From assembly GCA_030605515.1 (NCBI GenBank), contig JAUWIE010000047.1:1-14498 (forward strand): 14,498 nucleotides of DNA, written 5' to 3'. Positions 5,945-12,971 of this stretch are shown in pieces; the stretch's first letter is position 1; every line of letters starts with the position of its first letter. The stretch is from Thermoplasmatota archaeon. Lineage in GTDB: Archaea > Thermoplasmatota > E2 > DHVEG-1. Made by a program: the position numbers and the translations under genes. The notes under the pieces were generated by a model. That model saw only the letters and a list, made by a program, of their open reading frames with translations, searched no databases and was not told where the DNA came from.

Positions 5945-7669
5945 TGTTTTTTCTCCTCTCATATTTTTATTGTCAATTTTAGTATCATCTTTGAATTTAA
6001 ATTGATTTTTATCCTTCTTAATATTTTTTCTTTTTACACCCATAGGCATAGTAAAATAGAATATTGTTCCTTTACCGATCCCTGAGCTTTTCACCCGCAT
6101 CTTACCATTATGACGCTCAACAATTCTTTTACAAATAGAAAGCCCGAGACCACTTGAATCAAAGTCATGTCTGGATTCATCTGCTTTGTAAAACTCATCA
6201 AAAATATGTTCAATCTGATTCTTTGTTAAACCAATACCTGTATCTCTGACTGAAATTGTTACATTTTTTTTATCCTTTGTTTTTTTAGCATCAAATGTTA
6301 TTGTACCATCTGAATCCATGAATTTAACAGCATTAGAAGAAAGATTATTAAAAACCTCTTTAAGTTGAAGCTCATCTACTTCAACATAAATTTTTGAATC
6401 AATCGTATTTTTTACAATTATATTTCTTTCTTCAAATAGAAGTTGATTATCGTTTATAACACTATTAACTAAATCAAGGAGGTTAACATCGTTAATATCT
6501 ATTTTTACAAAACGTGATTGAAGTTTAGCAAGTTTCAAAGTATCAGTTACAAGACTTTCAATGTAGTTGACATTCCGATAAATAATTTCTAATCTATCCT
6601 TTGTTTTTGGATCATCTGGTTTTTTCATTACTCTTGGAAGTAAATGAGCAATAGGTGTCAATGGATTCTTTAAATCATGGCCAAGCTGATCAATAAACTC
6701 ATCTTTTTGTTTAACAAGTTTTTCCACCTCAGCTGTTCTCTCAGCTACTTTTCTTTCAAGTTCTTTATTTACAACCCATAGTATCTCATGTGCCTCTCTT
6801 AATTCATCTTCTGTCATCTTACGTTTGGTAATATCATAAATTGCTCCTTGTACGAAAGCAGGTTTACCGTTTTTAATGCAGATGTTTTGACTCATTTCAA
6901 GAATCCATCTTAATTGCCCGTCCTTTCGGAAAATTCGATATTCCTGCTCAGTGGAATAATTTGTAATTGAACGTATATCTTTCATGGATTCAGAAATTTT
7001 GGATAAATCATCAGGATGAATGATTTGATCCCGTCTTGCTCTACCCTCAATAAAATCTTCCTCAGTATAGCCAGTTATTGCTTCAACGGCACCATGGAAA
7101 AAAATGGGTGTGAAATCAATTTTTTCACGAAAAGCAATTCCTTGAAAATTCTGTACAAATGAACGATATCGTTCTTCACTTTCCCGTAGCGATTCCTCTA
7201 CATGTTTTTGATCTGCAATATCTCTGAGTACAATTTGAATTGCTACTATTTCTGCATCTTTTTTAATTGGAACTGCTCTAAGTTCATATTGAACCAGTTT
7301 ACCATCTTTTCTTAAACATTCAATTTCAATTACCAAGCAGGATTGGTCTGATAGTGAATTCTTAAGATATGTTTTTATTTTTTCGACTGATTTATTAGTG
7401 AAAATCCCACTTGAAAAAACATTTTTTCCTAATAAATTTTTTTTGTTGTATTTGCTTTCCTCTTCGAATTTTTTATTTAAATCTAAAAGATATCCATCAC
7501 AATCAATAACAGCAATTGAATCAACAGCATTATCAAATAGCCTACGATATTTATCCCTGAAACCTTTGAATTCACTATCACATGTAGTTTTTTCAAATCT
7601 ATCACTATTTAGTTTTCCTAGTTTTTCCTCTTTTTTTAAGATTTTTACGATCTCAGGCTCATTTTTCAT
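5555..7669 (-). CDS. Hybrid sensor histidine kinase: PAS-PAS-HisKA-HATPase-REC
   Basis: This 704-residue protein has no membrane segment or signal peptide, so it senses a cytoplasmic signal. It has two PAS domains (about residues 40-155 and 165-283, the second ending in a clear PAC motif, GAIYDITKRK) and a coiled coil (284-325). The HisKA H-box is GHDLKNPLTPI with phospho-accepting His331. The ATPase domain has an N-box near 441-450, DTGIG at 476-480 and GLGLSICK from 507. A basic linker (545-570) leads to a C-terminal receiver with the acidic pocket at 584-586, phospho-acceptor Asp632 in LLDIMMPE, Thr662 and Lys683. There is no DNA-binding output domain. GGAGG at 7677-7681 fixes the start. 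It is separately transcribed from the citrate operon, judging by a 150-base gap with a T-tract. Its ligand is unknown. Confidence 0.93.
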   Translation of the reverse strand: MKNEPEIVKILKKEEKLGKLNSDRFEKTTCDSEFKGFRDKYRRLFDNAVDSIAVIDCDGYLLDLNKKFEEESKYNKKNLLGKNVFSSGIFTNKSVEKIKTYLKNSLSDQSCLVIEIECLRKDGKLVQYELRAVPIKKDAEIVAIQIVLRDIADQKHVEESLRESEERYRSFVQNFQGIAFREKIDFTPIFFHGAVEAITGYTEEDFIEGRARRDQIIHPDDLSKISESMKDIRSITNYSTEQEYRIFRKDGQLRWILEMSQNICIKNGKPAFVQGAIYDITKRKMTEDELREAHEILWVVNKELERKVAERTAEVEKLVKQKDEFIDQLGHDLKNPLTPIAHLLPRVMKKPDDPKTKDRLEIIYRNVNYIESLVTDTLKLAKLQSRFVKIDINDVNLLDLVNSVINDNQLLFEERNIIVKNTIDSKIYVEVDELQLKEVFNNLSSNAVKFMDSDGTITFDAKKTKDKKNVTISVRDTGIGLTKNQIEHIFDEFYKADESRHDFDSSGLGLSICKRIVERHNGKMRVKSSGIGKGTIFYFTMPMGVKRKNIKKDKNQFKFKDDTKIDNKNMRGEKTMEKMIMVVDDDPDIIYTIRDDLETSFGKTFEVIDAESGFKCIELLEENKIPDLILLDIMMPEMSGWETLNKIKENESWKNIPIIFLTARTDRIAKEAGGFLADDYIEKPYKIADFKKRINNVLKCSVEE
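5953..5960 (-). promoter_or_regulatory. Internal Shine-Dalgarno site before the receiver domain
   Basis: GAGAGGAG on the minus strand, 8 bases before ATG 5944 and inside the kinase reading frame. It marks the possible independent start of the receiver. Confidence 0.5.
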
Positions 7670-7807
7670 AGAGCAACCTCCAGAAAAAACCTAGGAAAAA
7701 AATAATTTTTAAATTTCAAATATTCTAATATAATATTGATTTGCATCCGCTATCCCATCAAATAAACAATAATTATGGAACAGTTTTTTAATATAAAATA
7801 TTAATGG

Positions 7808-7814
7808 AAAAAAA
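7808..7814 (-). terminator. T-tract terminator of the citrate operon
   Basis: A run of seven T on the minus strand, 6 bases past the aconitase stop. It suits archaeal oligo-T termination and separates the operon from the kinase gene. Confidence 0.45.
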
Positions 7815-7819
7815 TATCA

Positions 7820-9628
7820 TCAATCAGCGCTATCTAAAAGCCCACCTCGTTTATATATAGTGAGCTGTACCTGAGAAAACGGTCGTGCATGATAAATTTT
7901 ATTCTGTGTTTTATCTGTGATTTCACCTGTTTTAAGATCTATTGAAATGATATCTTTATCATCTATGTTTTTTGTAATATCCTCGGAAATCAAAATTGGC
8001 ATTGCATTGTTTATTGCGTTTCTCTCATAAATCGCCCCGAATGACTCAGCGATAATTACATTTACACCAAGTGCTTTGAAACAGTCAACAGCCTGCTGAC
8101 GAGAGCTACCACAGCCAAAATTCTTACCAACAACAACGATATCTCCTTTTTTTACTTCTTTTGCGAAATTCTCAAATCCCTTTAGGTTATCAAATGTGTA
8201 CTGACCCATTTCATCAATATCAGTAATTGAAAGATATCGGTTATGAAATATCATATCTGTATCAATATTATCTTTTTTGATTATCCATGCTCTTCCTTCA
8301 ACTTTTAATTTTGGTGAGATTTTCTTTTCTTTTATTTTTTCTTTAATTGGTTTTTCTGTAGGTATTTCAACAGATTCTGGAGTTTTTGGTATTTCATCAG
8401 CTGTTGTAATGTAACCAGCAACTATAGATGCTGCAACTGTTGCTGGTGATACTAGATAGATATCGCCCTTACCCTGTTTACCAACAAAGTTACGATTTCC
8501 TGATGAGACAGCTACTTCGCCTTTACCAGTTTGTCCTATTTGTCCAGCAGCACAACCCGCACAACCAGCAGATCCAACAAGGGCACCTGCATCCTTGAAT
8601 ATCTTAATTAAACCCTCATCTAAGCATTTCTTCCAAATCATATCAGTTGAAGGTACAATTTTAAGAACTCTATCAGGTGCAATATGACTATTTTTTAAAA
8701 TTTCAGCTACTTTACGCATATCGTCCATACGTCCATTAGTGCATGAACCAATAAAACCAGAATCAACCTTAACGCCTTTTACTTCTTTAATATCAACTAC
8801 ATCCTCAGGATGACCTGGTCTAGCAAGCTGTGGACTAATACCATCAATATCTATCTTAATTGTTTGTTCATATTCAGCGTCCTTATCTGCATAAACTGGT
8901 TGAATATTTTTCCTAAATTTTGATTTATAAAAATCTATAACTTTGTCATTTGGTGGGAATAAAACAATAATGCCTCCCATCTCAGTTGCCATCGACGCTA
9001 TTGTGATTCTACCATCAAGTGACAAACTATCAATATAGTCTCCATATATTTCAGCTGCAAAACCAAGCAAACCATTAGCTCCTAGCTGTTTAAGTATCCT
9101 CAGTATAACATCCTTTGGCGTAGTTGATTCAGATGGCATTCCATTTAGCACTATTTTAACAGTCGGAGGAACTTTAAACCATACTTTCCCATAAGAAAAA
9201 GCATGAGATATATCTTTATCGCCCATACCCTGACCAAATGCACCAATGGCACCAAGAATATTTGCATGTGAATCTGTAGAAATAATAGTTTCACCAGGAG
9301 CAATTAATCCTTCATCGATTACTAGATGTGTACCTATCCCACTATTAATATCAAAAACCTTAATGTTGTTACGTCTTGCAAAAAGCCGGCAGATATGTTG
9401 ATTGGCAGCGTATTTTTGATCACAGCCACCTGGATTGCAATCAAATGTAAAAAACGTTTTTTTTGGGTCATCAACGGAGAGGTTATTATCCTCAAGATTC
9501 TTTACAACGTTTGCACCACCGAAATCACGAGCAACACGAACATCAATTTCAACATCAATGATATCTCCAACATTAGCCTCATTTTCTGAGTGATTCTCAA
9601 AAATCTTCTGAATCATTGTTTTACTCAT
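7820..9628 (-). CDS. Aconitase, fused large (LeuC-like) and small (LeuD-like) domains
   Basis: This 602-residue protein is a single-chain member of the aconitase/isopropylmalate isomerase superfamily. The iron-sulfur ligands are Cys296 (SCTNGR) and Cys356/Cys359 (GCAGC). Other landmarks are STDSHANI at 117-124 and SGNRNFVGKQG near 376-386. A charged, Pro/Glu/Lys-rich linker (about 411-440) joins the swivel domain, which has DNIDTDMIF, the specificity-loop region NRYLSITD (463-470), GCGSSRQQA (505-513) and SFGAIYERNAINNAMP. The length and fusion match the putative Aquifex-type aconitases. Citrate-isocitrate isomerisation is inferred mainly from the two citrate genes upstream; homoaconitase or isopropylmalate isomerase cannot be excluded from sequence. 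GGAGG at 9637-9641 fixes the start. It is the last gene of the operon. Confidence 0.85.
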   Translation of the reverse strand: MSKTMIQKIFENHSENEANVGDIIDVEIDVRVARDFGGANVVKNLEDNNLSVDDPKKTFFTFDCNPGGCDQKYAANQHICRLFARRNNIKVFDINSGIGTHLVIDEGLIAPGETIISTDSHANILGAIGAFGQGMGDKDISHAFSYGKVWFKVPPTVKIVLNGMPSESTTPKDVILRILKQLGANGLLGFAAEIYGDYIDSLSLDGRITIASMATEMGGIIVLFPPNDKVIDFYKSKFRKNIQPVYADKDAEYEQTIKIDIDGISPQLARPGHPEDVVDIKEVKGVKVDSGFIGSCTNGRMDDMRKVAEILKNSHIAPDRVLKIVPSTDMIWKKCLDEGLIKIFKDAGALVGSAGCAGCAAGQIGQTGKGEVAVSSGNRNFVGKQGKGDIYLVSPATVAASIVAGYITTADEIPKTPESVEIPTEKPIKEKIKEKKISPKLKVEGRAWIIKKDNIDTDMIFHNRYLSITDIDEMGQYTFDNLKGFENFAKEVKKGDIVVVGKNFGCGSSRQQAVDCFKALGVNVIIAESFGAIYERNAINNAMPILISEDITKNIDDKDIISIDLKTGEITDKTQNKIYHARPFSQVQLTIYKRGGLLDSAD

Positions 9629-9682
9629 TTAAACAACCTCCAAACACATCTTAATTTTTCAGTAATCCAAACATTATCCAAT

Positions 9683-10453
9683 TTAAGGAATATCTCTTTC
9701 CTTAGGTCCATCATACTCACATTCCGCTGAAAACATCTTCCGCATTGGTTTTTCCTGAGTTTGCTCTTCATATACTTGAGCTGTAAGCCCTGCAACCCTT
9801 CCAAGTAAAAAAAATGCTTTACCAAGACGCCAATCAAAACCCATATCAGATATTATTGCTGCAATTGCTCCATCAACATTTATCGGAAGTTTTCTACCTG
9901 TTTGTTTCTCTAACTCAACTTCGATTGATTTAGAAAGATCAATATGATCTCCTTGTATCTCTAGTTTTTTTGCAAGAGAAAATAATCTTTTAGTCCGAGG
10001 ATCAGACGTATGTACCCTATGACCAAAACCAAGTATCCTCTCATGTTTTTCTCTACTTTCTTTTACAAGAATTCCTGCTATTTCTTCAACGGTTTTATCA
10101 TCTTTTTTCATTTGTTTAATTCCGTCTTGTAAAAATTTAGCGCCCTTTTCTATTGCTCCACCATGTGCATCTCCAATAGATAACACTCCTGCTGCAACAG
10201 CTGTAGGAAGAGGCACTCCTCCAGAGGCAACAACACGAGATGCCATCGCAGAGGGCGGTGTCACACCATGATCAATACAAGCGGTAAGTATAGCATCCAT
10301 CATTTGACCATGTTCTTTTGATGGAAGTTCATCTCTTAAAAGCAGGTATACAACATGAGGATAAGGTATATTTCCAATAAGGTCCTCCTGTCGATAACCT
10401 TTTGTAACTAGATGATTTGGCTCTACCTTTGTAACCTTGGTATTCCATTTCAT
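9683..10453 (-). CDS. ccl: Citryl-CoA lyase, short citrate-synthase-family protein
   Basis: At 256 residues this is far shorter than citrate synthase (about 370-430) and matches the lyase-type homologues related to Hydrogenobacter Ccl and the C-terminal module of ATP-citrate lyase. The catalytic triad of the fold is kept: His97 in GDAHGGA, His145 in GFGHRVH and Asp194 in NVD. Arg153 (DPR) and Arg219 are plausible substrate arginines. It should cleave citryl-CoA to oxaloacetate and acetyl-CoA, or run in reverse. The gene starts 3 bases after the CitF stop, with its ribosome binding site (AGAGGA) inside the end of citF, so the two are tightly coupled. This supports citryl-CoA made by CitF as its substrate. 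A citrate synthase role is less likely because the N-terminal region is missing. Confidence 0.85.
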   Translation of the reverse strand: MKWNTKVTKVEPNHLVTKGYRQEDLIGNIPYPHVVYLLLRDELPSKEHGQMMDAILTACIDHGVTPPSAMASRVVASGGVPLPTAVAAGVLSIGDAHGGAIEKGAKFLQDGIKQMKKDDKTVEEIAGILVKESREKHERILGFGHRVHTSDPRTKRLFSLAKKLEIQGDHIDLSKSIEVELEKQTGRKLPINVDGAIAAIISDMGFDWRLGKAFFLLGRVAGLTAQVYEEQTQEKPMRKMFSAECEYDGPKERDIP

Positions 10454-10456
10454 AAT

Positions 10457-11947
10457 CTAATTCCTCTTAACCTTCCAAATAGCATCTAAAACAGTTCCAT
10501 CAAACCATTTAGTGATTCCAACAAGTTCATCAGTAAATTCTAGTTTTTGTGGTCCACCAGTTGCATCATACGCCATATTTTTTAATTCTTCAATAGGGAC
10601 AATATCAAGTTTATCTCTTACTTTTTCAATAAGATCCTTACGCTTAGGATTTATCGCAATACCCTCATTTGTAACAATTGCATCAACAACTGATCCCGGT
10701 GTAGTAATAGTAGTAACATTCTCAAGGACAATCGGATTTGTTTTCCGGAAAACAGGGCAGCTTATAATAGCTAAACTAGCACCAGCTGCAGTATCCTGAT
10801 GACCACCAATACCATGTAAGAGACGACCATCGCTATGGGTGTTAACATTAACATTAAAATTAACATCAACTTCTGTAGCACCTAGAACAACGGTATCAAG
10901 GCCATCAATTGTTCGCCCCTTAGAAGTTGGATCAGCATAATGACCAATATCAGCAGGCATCTCAAGTGTATCTTTTACAAAATCCACTGAATAGTCATCA
11001 AAAACCTGTGAATAATACAAATGTTTCACATGGCCAGATTTGTAAATGTCAATAATAAGTTTAGTAAGACCACCTGTGGCACATGATGCAACAATATTTT
11101 TTTCTTCAAGTAGCTCACCTAGATATTTCATTGCAGCAAGTGAAATACCACCAGCACCAGATTGAAACACCATATCATTTCGAATAATACCAGCAGCATC
11201 CATTAAATCAACACAGCCGCGTGCAATCTGTAATTTCATAGGATCCTCAGTTATTTTAGTTGTACCAGACACAATTTTATTAGGATCACCAATGCGATCA
11301 ACCTCAGCAACATAATCAACATACCGTTCCTGAATCTCCTGAAACTTACATGGATAATCTACAATGTTATCTGTCACCACAATAACATGATCAGCATGCA
11401 TTGCATCTACTTCAGAATACGAAATAGGACCAAAAGCGTTTTCACCAAGAATTCCTGTCGCATTACCTCTAACATCAGCAGCTGAAGCAGCGATTACAGC
11501 AATATCTATATGAATCTCACCTTTTTTAACCGCAGCCCATCTACCACCATGTGAACGTAAAACAACAGGATATGGAAGTGGATTATTTGAAATATAATCT
11601 CCAACAACACCATTAACACTACCCTCAATCCGATTTATAACACCATCTTGAATAAATTCAATTACAGGATTATGCACGTTAAACATTGCAGTCTGAGCAG
11701 TCATAAGATTTTTAACTCCAAGATTTCGAGCTTCTTCAAGTGTCATATTCAAAACGAAATCACCATTACGAAGCTGATGATGAAAAGAAAGAGTCAGGCC
11801 ATCTTTAAGACCGCATTTCTTTAATGCATCAGGGAGACTTGTAACCTTTGAAGACCAAGAATGTTTTTTTGCAATAGAAAAAGGCTTATATGTTTTACCA
11901 GCAATAGTTGTTTCAACTGTTCTACCAGCGGCATTCTTTTCTTTCAT
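10457..11947 (-). CDS. citF: Citrate CoA-transferase, citrate lyase alpha subunit (CitF) family
   Basis: The 496 residues match full-length CitF. Family motifs include SFHHQLRNGD (54-63), VTDNIVDYPC (191-200), the glycine-rich FQSGAGGISL (261-270) and GGHQDTAAG (381-389). In bacterial citrate lyase, CitF swaps the acetyl group on the CitD acyl carrier for citrate. Here no citD, citE or maturation gene is present in the operon. Its partner is instead a citrate-synthase-type lyase, so a CoA-linked reaction (acetyl-CoA + citrate to citryl-CoA + acetate) is the natural inference. The ATG at 11947 lies 4 bases after the HD gene stop, with TAGGTG overlapping that stop as ribosome binding site. No frameshift or missing block is visible. 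Confidence 0.9.
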   Translation of the reverse strand: MKEKNAAGRTVETTIAGKTYKPFSIAKKHSWSSKVTSLPDALKKCGLKDGLTLSFHHQLRNGDFVLNMTLEEARNLGVKNLMTAQTAMFNVHNPVIEFIQDGVINRIEGSVNGVVGDYISNNPLPYPVVLRSHGGRWAAVKKGEIHIDIAVIAASAADVRGNATGILGENAFGPISYSEVDAMHADHVIVVTDNIVDYPCKFQEIQERYVDYVAEVDRIGDPNKIVSGTTKITEDPMKLQIARGCVDLMDAAGIIRNDMVFQSGAGGISLAAMKYLGELLEEKNIVASCATGGLTKLIIDIYKSGHVKHLYYSQVFDDYSVDFVKDTLEMPADIGHYADPTSKGRTIDGLDTVVLGATEVDVNFNVNVNTHSDGRLLHGIGGHQDTAAGASLAIISCPVFRKTNPIVLENVTTITTPGSVVDAIVTNEGIAINPKRKDLIEKVRDKLDIVPIEELKNMAYDATGGPQKLEFTDELVGITKWFDGTVLDAIWKVKRN

Positions 11948-11951
11948 ACAC

Positions 11952-12473
11952 CTACACCAGTGATTTTTTTATTTCAAAATCAATAAAATCACAATGATGT
12001 ACAATTATTGACTCAGATGAACGTTGAAGGTTATCTCCTTCTTTTGAATGAGCATAAATAATATGTACGACTTCATCAGGAAGCCCGAACTCTTTAGCAA
12101 GCTCTGATCCGGATACAGGATGGCGTTTCTGTTTGCCAAACTCGCTTTTCACAACAGAACCATCTTCCATTAACTCATATTCCATAAGTTTTCCAACATC
12201 ATGTAGAAGTGCTCCTGCTATCAAATAATCTTGATTTAAATCCTCATCCCTTGTATCAAACACACTCTTAGCAAGATTAACTATTCTTTTTGTGTGATCT
12301 GTTAATAATCCAGAGCCTTCAAAAAGAAGAGTGAATGGTACATCATCAAGTGTTTCCCATTTTCCACGATTTGCAGCCTCTTTCCAAACTTTTACAACCT
12401 TATTTCTAAGATCTGTATCATTTATCCATTGTAATTCCTTGAAACATTTTTCTATATCATCATCTTGTATCAT
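11952..12473 (-). CDS. HD-domain phosphohydrolase-like protein
   Basis: This 173-residue protein carries a complete HD metal-binding set: His60 (LTDHTKRI), His91-Asp92 (LLHDVGKL), His118 (KRHPVSG), His142 (YAHSKEGD) and Asp162 (HHCDFIDFE). The family hydrolyses phosphate esters of nucleotides, cyclic nucleotides or other metabolites. The helical N-terminus (about 1-45) is specific to this protein. It is the first gene of the citrate operon and overlaps the citF translation signal, so it is co-expressed with the citrate enzymes. No known citrate lyase system uses an HD protein. Its job might be regulatory, such as second-messenger hydrolysis, or metabolite repair. The ribosome binding site is weak (GGGGA at 12482-12486). 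Confidence 0.85.
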   Translation of the reverse strand: MIQDDDIEKCFKELQWINDTDLRNKVVKVWKEAANRGKWETLDDVPFTLLFEGSGLLTDHTKRIVNLAKSVFDTRDEDLNQDYLIAGALLHDVGKLMEYELMEDGSVVKSEFGKQKRHPVSGSELAKEFGLPDEVVHIIYAHSKEGDNLQRSSESIIVHHCDFIDFEIKKSLV

Positions 12474-12512
12474 TTTATTATTCCCCAGAGAGTTTTTTGT
12501 GTAATACTGTAT

Positions 12513-12553
12513 CCATATTATAAAAATTCCCCCTCTTCAGATCAATATATAAA
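12513..12553 (-). promoter_or_regulatory. Candidate promoter region of the citrate operon
   Basis: Two TATA-like sequences face the HD gene on the minus strand: TTTTTATAATATGG (12526-12513) and TTTATATATT (12553-12544). The first would place the start site near 12494, giving a leader of about 20 bases; the second would give a leader of about 50. I cannot choose between them. Confidence 0.4.
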
Positions 12554-12619
12554 GAAAACAAAGCCTTGGAATAGATTATTGATAATAAAAAAAATGTTTA
12601 ACAAATTATATCAACAACA

Positions 12620-12739
12620 GGATTGGAGGGAAGAAAGGTGAATTTCAGAGGGGTATTTTTTGGATGGGTATTCCGTATTTGAAAAACTATGTGTTCTTCC
12701 CTTACCAACCGTTGTTAATCATAGTAACAATAATTGGTT
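12620..12739 (+). ncRNA. Candidate structured RNA element
   Basis: GGATTGGAGGGAAG (12620-12633) pairs with CTTCCCTTACCAACC (12696-12710) except for a single-A and a TA bulge, closing a 62-base loop. The AACC at 12707-12710 can instead pair with GGTT (12736-12739) around an inner stem TTGTTA/TAACAA (12712-12717, 12725-12730), so the two stems compete. A short T-run (12750-12753) follows. The G-rich left half stands out from its AT-rich surroundings. Strand and transcription are unknown, and no RNA family is recognised. Confidence 0.25.
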
Positions 12740-12869
12740 TTAAGTAGCTTTTTCGCAGATAGATATTCATACGCATATGCACATACTAACTTAACTGTAT
12801 CTTAAGGGTTAAATTTCACATAAAGTTTTATTATAATATTAGATTAATAATTATTATTTTTGAATAAGA

Positions 12870-12899
12870 TTATCCAATATCCCTAATGCAATTGGATAA
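12870..12899. promoter_or_regulatory. Inverted repeat upstream of the lipocalin gene
   Basis: TTATCCAAT (12870-12878) and ATTGGATAA (12891-12899) are perfect 9-base arms 12 bases apart, centred about 60 bases upstream of the TATA box. The position suits an activator site. Confidence 0.35.
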
Positions 12900-12938
12900 C
12901 ATATGTAAAGAAATATTAATAATACATGATAATTAATA

Positions 12939-12947
12939 TTTATATAA
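12939..12947 (+). promoter_or_regulatory. TATA box of the lipocalin gene, leaderless transcript
   Basis: TTTATATAA centred near 12943 places the start site at about 12968-12970, at or next to the ATG at 12972. No ribosome binding site precedes that ATG, which fits a leaderless archaeal mRNA, unlike the GGAGG-led genes elsewhere in the window. Confidence 0.55.
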
Positions 12948-12971
12948 CAACATATAACAAAGTGCGTACTA

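Larger units (their letters stand above)
12474..12971. other. Divergent intergenic region, no convincing gene
   Basis: These 498 bases lie between the divergently transcribed citrate operon and the lipocalin gene. They hold TATA-like boxes for each side, a G-rich candidate structured element at 12620-12739 and an inverted repeat at 12870-12899. They also hold a 27-codon frame (12664-12747, MGIPYLKNYVFFPYQPLLII...) preceded by AGAGGGG. That frame lies inside the structured element and has no other support. I see no tRNA, CRISPR or IS. Confidence 0.6.

Noticed and set aside
9625..9837. 70-codon minus-strand ORF between aconitase and citryl-CoA lyase
   Set aside because: It lies mostly inside the lyase gene in another frame and has no family resemblance.
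12664..12747. 27-codon ORF with AGAGGGG upstream
   Set aside because: It is too short to judge and overlaps the candidate structured element; mentioned only within the intergenic note.
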